Below are positions 1-8,025 of a stretch of DNA of 64,000 nucleotides, in pieces; positions within the stretch are counted from its first letter, which is position 1; the number at the start of each line of letters is the position of its first letter. This DNA comes from Mucilaginibacter sp. (lineage in GTDB: Bacteria; Bacteroidota; Bacteroidia; Sphingobacteriales; Sphingobacteriaceae). The stretch lies in assembly GCF_025362475.1 (NCBI RefSeq), contig NZ_JANYGH010000029.1, forward strand, positions 1 to 64,000, given 5' to 3'. The position numbers were made by a program, and so were the translations under genes. The notes beneath the pieces are model-generated. The model saw only the letters and a list, made by a program, of their open reading frames with translations, was not told the DNA's origin and did not search any database.

Positions 1-269
1 GAAAAGCTGTCTGCTCCCGATAGTCGATCCCCTCAGCTAAAACTGGGGGGCTTAGAAATCGGATTTAAAACCTAAACCGTTAAAACATACACTAATCAGC
101 ATCTTTTCTTGATTAGCCAATCTTTACCGGACAACAGTGAACGCAGTGAAGGATCTAATCGCAGAATTACAGAGCGAAGAAGCATAGCGAGTAACAGATC
201 CTTCACTGCGTTCAGGATGACAAACTTTTTTTGTCCACGTCATGGTAATGACGTGAACAAAAAAACTTC
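1..269. repeat. Gene-free left edge with dispersed palindromic repeat
   Basis: No convincing gene is visible. Two structures lie here. Positions 137-156 and 197-222 are inverted copies of a 'gtgaacgcagtgaaggatc' type repeat that recurs near 2.05 kb and 50.6 kb. Positions 226-265 form a long hairpin: a T-run, the arm gtccacgtcat, a four-base loop, the complementary arm with one wobble, then an A-run. The hairpin lies just beyond the 3' end of bshA and could act as a transcription stop or mRNA end for that minus-strand gene, although the U-tract sits inside the stem and not after it. A short ORF over the repeat is a shadow. Confidence 0.7.
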
Positions 270-1412
270 TTATACCACTTTATCCTTACACTTCTCAATC
301 ACTTCCATGTAGTAGTTTTCGTAAAGCGGTAATATGGTGGCCAAATCAAATTGCTTGGCGCGGGCAAGGGCGTTTTCTTTAAAAGTTTCCAGGCGGGCTT
401 CATCTTCCAGGATATAGATTGCACTTTCGCCCATACCTTCTACATCGCCGACATCTTTCAGGAAACCTGTTTCTCCGTCAATATTAAGTTCGGGTAAACC
501 ACCTGCATTACTGCTGATTACAGGTACTTTGCAAGCCATAGCTTCTAAAGCGGCCAAACCAAAACTTTCTGATTGTGATGGCATCAGGAAAAGGTCGGCT
601 ACGGATAATATCTCTTCAATAGCATCCTGTTTACCTAAAAAGCGTACGTTATCGGTAACACCAAGATCACGACAAAGTTGCTCGCAGCCAGAGCGTTCAG
701 GTCCATCGCCCACCATCAATAACTTTGACGGGATTTTTTTAACCACTTTGGCAAATATTTTAACCACGTCTTCGGTACGTTTTACCTTACGGAAGTTAGA
801 GGTATGTACCAATATTTTTTCGCCCGAAGGTGCTATTGCTTTTTTGAAGTGATCTTTTGCTTTAAGGCTGAAACGGTTCAGATCAATAAAATTAGGGATC
901 ACTTTAATATCGTTCTCTATCTCAAAAAACCTGTAGGTGTCCTCTCTGAGGTTTTCAGATACGGCGGTTACCCCGTCGGATTTATTAATGGAGAAGGTAA
1001 CTACCGGTTTAAAGGTATGGTCTTTACCAACCAGTGTAATATCGGTGCCGTGCAGTGTGGTAACCACCGGGATATAAATACCGTAGGTCATCAATATTTG
1101 CTTGGCCATAAATGCAGCCGAAGCATGCGGAATAGCGTAATGAACGTGCAATACATCCAGCTTCTCAAAACGCACAACATCCACTAAACGACTTGCCAGT
1201 GCAAGTTCATAGGGTGGAAAATCAAACAGGGGATAATTACTTACCGATACCTCGTGGTAAAACAGGTTTTCGGAAAAAAGGTCAAGCCTCGCGGGTTGGT
1301 TATAGGTAACAAAATGTACCTGGTGACCGCGGTCAGCAAGGCCTTTACCAAGTTCTGTAGCAACAACCCCGCTTCCGCCAAAGGTTGGATAGCAAACGAT
1401 TCCGATTTTCAT
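270..1412 (-). CDS. bshA: N-acetyl-alpha-D-glucosaminyl L-malate synthase BshA
   Basis: This GT-B glycosyltransferase transfers GlcNAc from UDP-GlcNAc to L-malate, the first step of bacillithiol synthesis in the cytoplasm. The 380 residues match the usual length of the family. The N-terminus (MKIGIVCYPTFGGSGVVATE) carries the glycine-rich loop and early motif typical of BshA, residues about 110-130 contain the TTLHGTDITLVG segment, and the C-terminal Rossmann domain has the SESFGLAALEAMA sugar-nucleotide motif near residue 281. The ATG start is supported by alignment of the motif to the family start. The gene appears monocistronic: the next plus-strand gene diverges from it. Upstream, TAAACTTG at 1433-1440 resembles the Bacteroidota -7 box with one mismatch. 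bshB and bshC are not in the window. Confidence 0.93.
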   Translation of the reverse strand: MKIGIVCYPTFGGSGVVATELGKGLADRGHQVHFVTYNQPARLDLFSENLFYHEVSVSNYPLFDFPPYELALASRLVDVVRFEKLDVLHVHYAIPHASAAFMAKQILMTYGIYIPVVTTLHGTDITLVGKDHTFKPVVTFSINKSDGVTAVSENLREDTYRFFEIENDIKVIPNFIDLNRFSLKAKDHFKKAIAPSGEKILVHTSNFRKVKRTEDVVKIFAKVVKKIPSKLLMVGDGPERSGCEQLCRDLGVTDNVRFLGKQDAIEEILSVADLFLMPSQSESFGLAALEAMACKVPVISSNAGGLPELNIDGETGFLKDVGDVEGMGESAIYILEDEARLETFKENALARAKQFDLATILPLYENYYMEVIEKCKDKVV

Positions 1413-1535
1413 TTATGCGTTATAATTCGATGCAAGTTTAACAGCAATTTATTGTAAATGTGTTAACACTGTGTAAAATGATTTAACTTCGTTAAGTTAC
1501 TTTTAACAATCAATTACCTACAAATAACACCAGTT

Positions 1536-1958
1536 ATGAGCAATGCTATCAATTTAAAAATCAATGCTATACAGCACATAGGCATACCGGTAACTAACCT
1601 TGCCGCATCGCAGCTATTTTACGGCCGGCTTGGGTTTAGTAACGTTATGGAAGCCCCGTTTAATGATAACGGCGGCACCGGCACCTGCGTTATGATGCAG
1701 CGCGATAATATGATTATGGAGCTATACCAACTGCCCGAAGCAGGGCTTGCACAGATCAGGTCGAGAAGTAATGGACATATAGATCATGTGGCTTTTGATG
1801 TGAGTGATATTGACGAAGCTTTTAAGGTAATATCGGATGCCGGTTTTAATGTACTTGAACCGCAACCCGTTTTTTTGCAGTTCTGGAAAAACGGCTGCAA
1901 ATACTTTAACATCACCGGGCCCGATGGCGAAAGACTGGAGTTTAACCAGGTGTTATAA
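1536..1958 (+). CDS. VOC family (glyoxalase-like) protein
   Basis: A 140-residue vicinal-oxygen-chelate protein with the paired beta-alpha-beta-beta-beta modules of glyoxalase I and dioxygenase relatives. The first module begins at AIQHIGIPVTNLAASQLFYG and the second at HIDHVAFDVSDIDEAF. Candidate metal ligands are His near residue 15 (QHIG), Glu in the IMELYQL strand, His in HIDHVAF and the Glu of GERLEFNQV, the spacing expected for a metal-binding VOC enzyme. The substrate cannot be told from sequence. It diverges from bshA across a gap of about 120 bases; thiol-dependent VOC enzymes (FosB, glyoxalase I) use bacillithiol in some bacteria, so a functional link is possible but is only an inference. 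Confidence 0.85.
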   Translation: MSNAINLKINAIQHIGIPVTNLAASQLFYGRLGFSNVMEAPFNDNGGTGTCVMMQRDNMIMELYQLPEAGLAQIRSRSNGHIDHVAFDVSDIDEAFKVISDAGFNVLEPQPVFLQFWKNGCKYFNITGPDGERLEFNQVL

Positions 1959-2275
1959 GCTTAAGGGCTGTTTGAAAAAAAATAAACCGGCCGTCGAGGT
2001 ATAAAACCCGGCGCCCCCTGAAGGGGAAAATGGCATAAAAGATTTGTCATCCTGAGGAACGAAGGATCTTCTTCGCCCTGCTCATCGCCGACTTTTATAG
2101 CGAAGAAGATCCTTCACTGCGTTCAGGATGACAAACTTTTCAAACGTCATCTTCCTTTCATTGTCCCCCGGGTAGTACAACTCGCAATTGACGTGTGGAT
2201 ATGTGCTTCATTAGAAGTATAATAAAATTAATAAATCACTTTAGATGCTATTATGCCTTAACACCTGTTAACCAC
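1959..2275. repeat. Gene-free stretch with long palindromic repeat
   Basis: A short cccct-gaa-gggg palindrome sits at 2014-2024. A longer inverted repeat follows: the left arm at 2046-2075 (gtcatcctgagg... ggatcttcttcg) and the right arm at 2101-2132 (cgaagaagatcc... ggatgac), separated by about 25 bases. It belongs to the same dispersed family as the copies at about 137-222 and 50590-50679. The transcript would fold into a long stem between two convergently transcribed genes, so it may end both transcripts. I see no gene here. Confidence 0.7.
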
Positions 2276-2659
2276 CTACAACACATTGGTAATCCACCAC
2301 GTATTTCCAAAAGGGTCTTTAACTCCTGCACTCCGGCCATAGGGCTGGTCAGCTGGGGGCATTACACTTTCGGCGCCGTTATCAAGGGCTTTTTGGTAGG
2401 TTTCATCACAGCTATCTACATAAATAAATAGCCCCGCATTTTGTTGGGTATAGGTATCAGTACAATCGGCAAACATAATGGTGCTGCCTTTAATATTGAT
2501 CTCGGCATGCATAATAGTTGTTTCGTCGCGCATGTGTTTGTACTGCTCGGTGGCGTCAAATACTTTTTGCGTAAACTCAATAAATTTAGCCGCATCCTTT
2601 ATAATAAGATAAGGCATAATGCGCTGATAGTTTTCGGGGATGTTTTTTGAAGGTTCCAT
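2276..2659 (-). CDS. PhnB-like VOC family protein
   Basis: A 127-residue protein of the PhnB/YdcJ-like branch of the VOC superfamily. Features are the YLIIKDAAKFIEFTQKVF start of the first module, the MRDETTIMHAEINIKGSTIM strand pair, and the C-terminal PYGRSAGVKDPFGNTWWI motif that characterises this subgroup. Such proteins are usually annotated as glyoxalase/bleomycin-resistance or 3-demethylubiquinone methyltransferase-like, without a proven substrate. It lies 90 bases downstream of the AraC regulator on the same strand and could share its transcript. The short plus-strand ORFs over it are shadows. Confidence 0.87.
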   Translation of the reverse strand: MEPSKNIPENYQRIMPYLIIKDAAKFIEFTQKVFDATEQYKHMRDETTIMHAEINIKGSTIMFADCTDTYTQQNAGLFIYVDSCDETYQKALDNGAESVMPPADQPYGRSAGVKDPFGNTWWITNVL

Positions 2660-2749
2660 ATTGGTTTGTTTTTAACAAATGTAGCCCGCGCTGATGAAGC
2701 AAAATTGTAAAAACCGGACATTCTTTCATTCCGCAAATTTCCTTGCCGC

Positions 2750-3550
2750 TTACTGCAAACCCAGGAACCCTTCTGCATTGCCAGAAAAATAGAAGCCAGG
2801 ATGATAGCCGGTAAAAGCCTTTACATCATGTATAAAGTGCGATTGATCATAGTATCCGCAATCGAGCGCTATTTGTGTTAATGTTTTGCTGCTGTTATAT
2901 TGCTGGATAGCGTTGTGCAGGCGCACCAGGCGCAGGTAAATTTTGGGACTAAAGCCCGCGTATTCCTTAAACCGCCTGTCAAATTGCCTTACCGATAAGT
3001 TAAACGTATCGGCCAGTTGTGCAACCGTTCTGTTTTGCCGGGAGTGGATAACTTGCCTTATAGAGGTAATGATGCGGTCGTCTTTAGGGATGTTGTGTTG
3101 TAGCCTGCCTATTAAAAAGTCGCTTAAAATTGCGGCGCGTTTAAAATTATCAGGAGCAAGCATGATCCGCTCTTCTAGTTCGCGGCCTGGCATACCTAAA
3201 AAGGTATCATAATCCAGGGCAAGGTTGCTGGTCTCGCTGCTGGGAACGCGAAAAAAGCGGGGCACGGAGAATGGATAAATATAGGCGCCAAAAATGCCAA
3301 AACTCTGGCTGGTTACAAACCGCCTGTACCCGCTTGATTGAAATTGTATCCCAGACGGACCTGCATTTTGGCCGCTATCCGTTAGTTCATCAAAAGTGGC
3401 CTGGTAATGAAACACCATTTCGGTACAGCTATCGGCAATGGAACGGTACACATACTCCGGCTGGCCCGGCGCAAGTTCATGCTCCAGTACCCAAAAAAAC
3501 CTTACATAAGGCTTTAATACAGCCGGTGGTTCAATGGTGTAATACTTCAT
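2750..3550 (-). CDS. AraC family transcriptional regulator
   Basis: A 266-residue regulator. Residues 1 to about 130 form the DUF6597-type sensor domain, which opens with YYTIEPPAVLKPYVRFFWVLEHE and is common in Bacteroidota AraC proteins. Residues about 160-260 hold the two helix-turn-helix motifs of the AraC domain: TVAQLADTFNLSVRQFDRRF, then LTQIALDCGYYDQSHFIHDV followed by FTGYHPGFY. The ligand is unknown. The VOC gene immediately downstream on the same strand is the most obvious candidate target or operon partner. Confidence 0.9.
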   Translation of the reverse strand: MKYYTIEPPAVLKPYVRFFWVLEHELAPGQPEYVYRSIADSCTEMVFHYQATFDELTDSGQNAGPSGIQFQSSGYRRFVTSQSFGIFGAYIYPFSVPRFFRVPSSETSNLALDYDTFLGMPGRELEERIMLAPDNFKRAAILSDFLIGRLQHNIPKDDRIITSIRQVIHSRQNRTVAQLADTFNLSVRQFDRRFKEYAGFSPKIYLRLVRLHNAIQQYNSSKTLTQIALDCGYYDQSHFIHDVKAFTGYHPGFYFSGNAEGFLGLQ

Positions 3551-3691
3551 TGCTATTAAGCTACAGGAGCCTGGATTGATTATTTAAATTTAGGATTTTT
3601 TGTTGATGCTGAGTTACTTATTAAATTTAGGGGTATAGCGAAAAAACGCAAAATAGAGCGTTAGCGTTACCTGGTGAAGCAAAACATGGGT

Positions 3692-4234
3692 TTAAGCTTT
3701 TGCGTCGTTATAATATTGTTCCAGCTCTTTTAGTCGCTCAATTTGGGAGGGGCGGGGGTTAACAAAAGGCCGTACTTTTTTAACCAATGCAAAGGCATCT
3801 TGAAAAGTTAAACCGCTTTTTAAAAGATAGGCAATAGTCATGGTAGGTCCCCGGCCCAAGCCTTGCCTGCAATGAATATATACCTTACCTCCTTTTTTTA
3901 TTTCTGCGTCGGCAAAGTCTGCGCCCTCTAGCAATACATCCATGGACGGTGGTGTATTATCCGGCGTGGGTAAATGCAGGTAATGAAATCCATTATATTT
4001 TGCACCACTATAAATGGAATGCATGCGCATGTTTATAATGGCGGTTACCCCCAATGCCTTAAGTTTACGCAAACCCAATAAGTTATACTGGCTGCCCAAA
4101 AACAGGTTAGCGGTTATCTGGCTGCGTTTAAGGGCTGGTACGCCGGCTGATAAGCGGTGCAAATTATCATATACTTTCTGGAAAAATATATGAACTAGTT
4201 TTAAATGGCTTTTAGCTTCTCTTAGCATAGACAT
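3692..4234 (-). CDS. Dual-specificity (DSP/PTPMT1-like) phosphatase
   Basis: A cysteine-based phosphatase of the dual-specificity fold. The CX5R active-site loop is visible as HCRQGLGRGPT, with the nucleophilic Cys and the phosphate-binding Arg, and the Asp in HLPTPDNTPPS is the probable general acid. The reading frame is open from a TTG at 4240 that overlaps the stop of the upstream lipid kinase, but the ATG at 4234 (MSMLREAK) seems the better start, giving about 180 residues and leaving only two bases between the genes. The tight coupling to a diacylglycerol-kinase family gene suggests a lipid-phosphate substrate, as for PTPMT1-type phosphatidylglycerophosphate phosphatases. That substrate is an inference. 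Confidence 0.85.
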   Translation of the reverse strand: MSMLREAKSHLKLVHIFFQKVYDNLHRLSAGVPALKRSQITANLFLGSQYNLLGLRKLKALGVTAIINMRMHSIYSGAKYNGFHYLHLPTPDNTPPSMDVLLEGADFADAEIKKGGKVYIHCRQGLGRGPTMTIAYLLKSGLTFQDAFALVKKVRPFVNPRPSQIERLKELEQYYNDAKA

Positions 4235-4236
4235 GT

Positions 4237-5127
4237 TCAATTGATTTGGGATCCGGGAACTAATATCATGATGGAAGCCGGTACAACTTTAATGAAAAGT
4301 TGCTTTGCTGTAACTTCATGGTCATCACAAATAAAACATTGCTCTTTATCCATTCGCACCACTATCTCGCGGGCCTTCCAGTGTTTTACTGCTTCGGTTT
4401 CATTTTGCAGCAGGGTGCTGCCTGCAACTTTCAGCATCGTAATAAAGTCATTGTCCTTCAACAATATCACATCCAATAAACCATCTGTTATACTTATACC
4501 CGGCTGCAGTGTATAGTCGCTGATACCGATATTACCAGAATTTGTAATGGTTAAGGATACCCCGGTTTCTTCTGTTTTTTTTCCGTCTATTTCCATGTAG
4601 TATTTTACGGGTTCGGCATCTGCCAGGGTTTTAATAGCGCTGATACCATAAGCCAGCTGACCAATATTGTCTTTTAACGTCGGGTCGGCCCGTAAAATCA
4701 TATCGGCCATTATACCAAGGTTAACCCTTAATAAAAAAGGATCTCCATTAACAACACCCATATCCACCGTTTTTATCTGGTAATTATTCCCTGTTAGTAC
4801 TTCAAGTGCCGCTAAGGTATCTAAAGGTATGGCCAGTTCCTTTGCCATAACATTGGCGGTACCGGCAGGTATTATAGCCATTGGTGTATTGGTACCCTGC
4901 AATGCAGCGGCAGTTTCTGTTACGCAACCATCGCCACCATAAATTACTATAAGATCTGTTTGGCCTATAAGTGTCTGTACTACATCGCTAATGCTTTTAT
5001 CTTTCCGGGTAATAGATACGTCCCATTTAATATCACTATGGGCAAAAGCTTTATTAATGTACGATAGAATAGGTTCTTCTTTACCTGATGCGGGGTTAAT
5101 GATGAAGTGAATGTGTTTAAATTCCAT
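4237..5127 (-). CDS. Diacylglycerol/lipid kinase family protein (YegS/BmrU-like)
   Basis: A 296-residue lipid kinase of the DAGK catalytic family. The N-terminal domain holds HFIINPASGKEEPI and the nucleotide-binding loop VIYGGDGCVTETAAAL with the GGDG motif at about residues 83-86, followed by PAGTANVMAKEL, matching the GTxN(D/V)xA signature. The C-terminal beta-sandwich holds DGLLDVILLKD. Such enzymes phosphorylate diacylglycerol or related lipids at the membrane. It is the first gene of a two-gene unit with the downstream phosphatase (stop and start practically touching). The precise lipid is not evident. Confidence 0.9.
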   Translation of the reverse strand: MEFKHIHFIINPASGKEEPILSYINKAFAHSDIKWDVSITRKDKSISDVVQTLIGQTDLIVIYGGDGCVTETAAALQGTNTPMAIIPAGTANVMAKELAIPLDTLAALEVLTGNNYQIKTVDMGVVNGDPFLLRVNLGIMADMILRADPTLKDNIGQLAYGISAIKTLADAEPVKYYMEIDGKKTEETGVSLTITNSGNIGISDYTLQPGISITDGLLDVILLKDNDFITMLKVAGSTLLQNETEAVKHWKAREIVVRMDKEQCFICDDHEVTAKQLFIKVVPASIMILVPGSQIN

Positions 5128-5701
5128 CTGTACAGTTTAAAGTCAAATTTTCAACACAAATGTTATTCAATAGTTTGTTTGAATGAAGGGAAAAGAGGAA
5201 TATCAATACAGCAGTTTTAAAAACATAGCTAAAATGATCACAAAAAAAACAACGTGCCTGCGAAGCGGCGATCCCCGCCACGTAAAATATGGCCTTTAAC
5301 CCGTGCAGAACCAGGAACAGGTATGCCAAATAACACAGCAGAAGACCAATAACCTCCCAATCAATGGAAAAAGAATTTGTAGAAAAAAACGTGATACTAC
5401 CGGTCAGCGGATGGAGTATATTAAACTTACGCTGTTTGGCTTAAGTTTAAAGAGTAGGGGCAATTGATTAATAGGGCCGCCCCGGATTTAAGGTAGTCAC
5501 TGCTTGTTTAAAAACCAAGGTGGTTAAGGAGGGGAGTTAAGACCTACACCTAACTCCCGCACCTATTAACTAAAGCTGATCAAATATGTAATTTAACTTT
5601 ATAACAGTCAAGATAAATTATGAAACTGTAAACCGTGTACATTTTGGTGTATAATAGTGTATAAAATTGCACAATAGATTTACACCAACCTGCATGCTGT
5701 C
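5128..5701. other. Gene-poor intergenic stretch
   Basis: About 570 bases without a supported gene. A hairpin with arms gggagtta (5532-5539) and taactccc (5551-5558) is visible, with no U-run. A plus-strand frame of about 54 codons beginning at a GTG near 5307 and ending at a TGA near 5468 contains a plausible-looking C-terminus (MEYIKLTLFGLSLKSRGN) but lacks family features, and a minus-strand frame at 5117-5329 looks non-coding. Either could be a decayed gene. Confidence 0.5.
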
Positions 5702-7405
5702 TCAGGGTTTTGCAATATCTGCCAAGTTTAATAACAGTTTATTCATGCTTGGTTTTATTTGCCAAACAGATCCATTATCGGATTTGGCGAAGGCACCCTG
5801 AACGGCTTTTAATTTATAATTTGTTTTTTCGAACCGGCAATCAATTTGTGTAGGCGAGATGTTTTTAAATGGCAATTGGGCGCCGGGCGCGGCGGTCAAT
5901 TCAAAAAACCAATCACATGGGGTATGGCTTAACAGGCTTACCTTAACCAGCTTTTCGGTTAAGTCTATTTCCAATGTGCCATCTACGGAAGTTAAGGGCC
6001 ACGATATATGCATCGTGCTTTTGCCTGTATTGGTAAATATGGGATCGTTCCCTTTTAGCAAAATCTCTTTTCCATCTACCATTGCCTTTAAACGCAAGCC
6101 GGCTATCTGGTTGGGTTTACTCCAGATATAACCATCAACAACCGGAAGCGTGAAAAATGTGCACTCGTTGGATGTAGCTACCTGCGATTCATATACCGAT
6201 GGGAACTTTTCATCAAACAAATGAATGTCCCGGATCCGCAGGCTGCCGTTTTCCCATAACATGTTGATGCGGTAAAAGCGACTGTTATACCAGGCTGTTT
6301 TCAGGTCGCTGCCTTCAATATCTTTATTAACGGTGAAGGATGTAGCCGGCGTAACTTTATAATTCTTTTTAAACCACAGTCCCGATTGTTCCATGGTCTC
6401 AACCCTGATCTTGTGCTCGTCCCTCAGCTTTGCCATTAACGGCATCTGAATTTCCAGCCCCTTTGCCATGGCATCCCAGGTGAAGGAATTTTCCTGTCCT
6501 GCCTGTGTGTAGTTAAAACCAAGGGAGCTATCATCAGTAAAAGATTTAAAGAACCAGTTTACCCAGGTAGAATCGCCGCCGCCAAATTTATATACAGGTT
6601 CAAGCGTAACAACGCCCTGCCGGGTGGTCCCCAGGCCGTTATCGTACTGGCGGATAGGATCGCTCCCCAGCATCCGGAAGATAGGGACAGGAATTTGATC
6701 CTGCTCATGTTGGGCCGGCATGTAGGAGTTTATTTTACTTGGATAGTAAGCCTGGTTCCAGTATCCGCCCCATAGGGTATAACCATCTGTACCGTATTGG
6801 TCTTTGCAATTGCTGGAGGCCACAATATGGTACTTTTGGTACATATAGTTTAAACTGTAAGCATCAATAAACCAGGAACCAACAGACTTAGGGTAATAGC
6901 CAAAAGCCTTTTTAAAATCTCTGAAATAAACGTCTATCAGCTTTTCGCGCTCCTTAGGTGTGTAACCGGTAGAAAAGCCAATGTTTGCCCGCCAATCCCA
7001 GGGATAACGGCCGCGCCATTTAAGACCTGCATTTTCAACCATGGGCTGCGGAATCTCCCACCAGGCGCCAATCTCAAATGTTCCTTTGGGCAGGCCGGCT
7101 AATAATTTCTGATATCTTTTATCAATCAGCGCATCATACTGTAACAGAAAGGTGCCGCCGAGGTGATATTTCTGCATGATCTCTACCTGTTTTACAACTG
7201 TTTGGTACAATACATCCTGTGTAATCAGCGGATCACGTGGCTCTAACAGGCGAATAAAATTGACAATGTTGACGATTTTTGGGGTGGTATCGCCTGATGA
7301 TGTTGTTTTACTTTGAGCGAAAGAATTTGCAGCGATAAGTGTAAACAATGCGCTGAACACGTACATACTGAATTTGCCCGATGCTTTAGTTTTTGTCAAA
7401 ATCAT
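5702..7405 (-). CDS. Secreted protein of unknown function, possible glycoside hydrolase/deacetylase-like barrel
   Basis: A 567-residue exported protein. A signal peptide is clear (FSMYVFSALFTLIAANSFAQ, residues about 12-31). The rest contains motifs suggesting a carbohydrate-active beta/alpha barrel: KYHLGGTFLLQYDAL, FEIGAWWEIPQPMV, GYYPKSVGSWFIDAYSL and IPVPIFRMLGSDPIRQYDNG, followed from about residue 380 by a beta-rich C-terminal part. This pattern resembles GH57/deacetylase-type barrels by eye, but I do not recognise the family. No SusC/SusD or hydrolase gene is adjacent. The minus-strand gene stands alone between repeat-rich gaps. Candidate catalytic acids (E in GAWWEIP, D in WFIDAY) are a guess from context. 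Confidence 0.7.
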   Translation of the reverse strand: MILTKTKASGKFSMYVFSALFTLIAANSFAQSKTTSSGDTTPKIVNIVNFIRLLEPRDPLITQDVLYQTVVKQVEIMQKYHLGGTFLLQYDALIDKRYQKLLAGLPKGTFEIGAWWEIPQPMVENAGLKWRGRYPWDWRANIGFSTGYTPKEREKLIDVYFRDFKKAFGYYPKSVGSWFIDAYSLNYMYQKYHIVASSNCKDQYGTDGYTLWGGYWNQAYYPSKINSYMPAQHEQDQIPVPIFRMLGSDPIRQYDNGLGTTRQGVVTLEPVYKFGGGDSTWVNWFFKSFTDDSSLGFNYTQAGQENSFTWDAMAKGLEIQMPLMAKLRDEHKIRVETMEQSGLWFKKNYKVTPATSFTVNKDIEGSDLKTAWYNSRFYRINMLWENGSLRIRDIHLFDEKFPSVYESQVATSNECTFFTLPVVDGYIWSKPNQIAGLRLKAMVDGKEILLKGNDPIFTNTGKSTMHISWPLTSVDGTLEIDLTEKLVKVSLLSHTPCDWFFELTAAPGAQLPFKNISPTQIDCRFEKTNYKLKAVQGAFAKSDNGSVWQIKPSMNKLLLNLADIAKP

Positions 7406-8025
7406 AAAAATAGGTAATGTTTGGTAACATAGGATAATAACCGACTAACCTAATAAAATAATAATTTGACGGCATCCTTATCTGTCTGATGGGGGAAGTG
7501 CTGGAGGGGCGGAAGCGGAAGGATTGAGGCGGCGTGAGGCAGATCACATCACAACATGTCATGTGGGTGATGAAATTAGCGAAACACTGAATGGGAAATT
7601 GACGTAAACTAACCAAGGTTAAGACTCACCCTGTCATCGCTACGCTCGACATCCCTCTCTTCAACTTCGTTGGAAAGATGGAGTTGAAATTTAGAATTAA
7701 CTTTTTGACCCTCTTTCCGGCGCAGCCGAAGAGAGGGTCGCCGCGCAAAGCGCTGGTGGGGTGAGTCGTTGCCAGCATACAGAGCCGATTGCCTGGTATG
7801 AGACAAACACATCATTGCTGTCACGGGTACTTTTGGCCAGAGCTGCATACTCGCACCAAATGAGAAAAATGAGAATAGGATAGGTTTCTTATCCTGCTTT
7901 GTAACTAAATGTTTTTGGGCGGGTCAAAGGTTTGATATAATTAATCGTGGTTCTGAATTTAATCGGCACCACACGAGATTTATTCGGCGGAACTCCTTTA
8001 ATTATACCGAGACTTATAATCATAT
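7406..8025. repeat. Repeat-rich gap
   Basis: About 620 bases without a supported gene. Positions about 7640-7745 hold a cctctcttc... gaagagaggg inverted repeat, similar in style to repeats seen between genes elsewhere in the window. The minus-strand frames through 7609-7890 read open in two registers, which is typical of GC-rich repeat DNA and not of a gene. The segment near 7850 (gctgcatactcg) is similar in the opposite orientation to one near 9890 (cgagtatgcagc). The last 150 bases are AT-rich and presumably carry the promoter of the following amidohydrolase. Confidence 0.5.

Noticed and set aside
5117..5329. 70-codon minus-strand frame upstream of the lipid kinase
   Set aside because: Overlaps the kinase start, has unusual composition and no homology-like features; kept only in the gap note.
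7609..7848. 79-codon frame in the gap before the amidohydrolase
   Set aside because: It is built from palindromic repeat DNA and has Arg/Ser-rich low-quality sequence; both frames on this strand are open.
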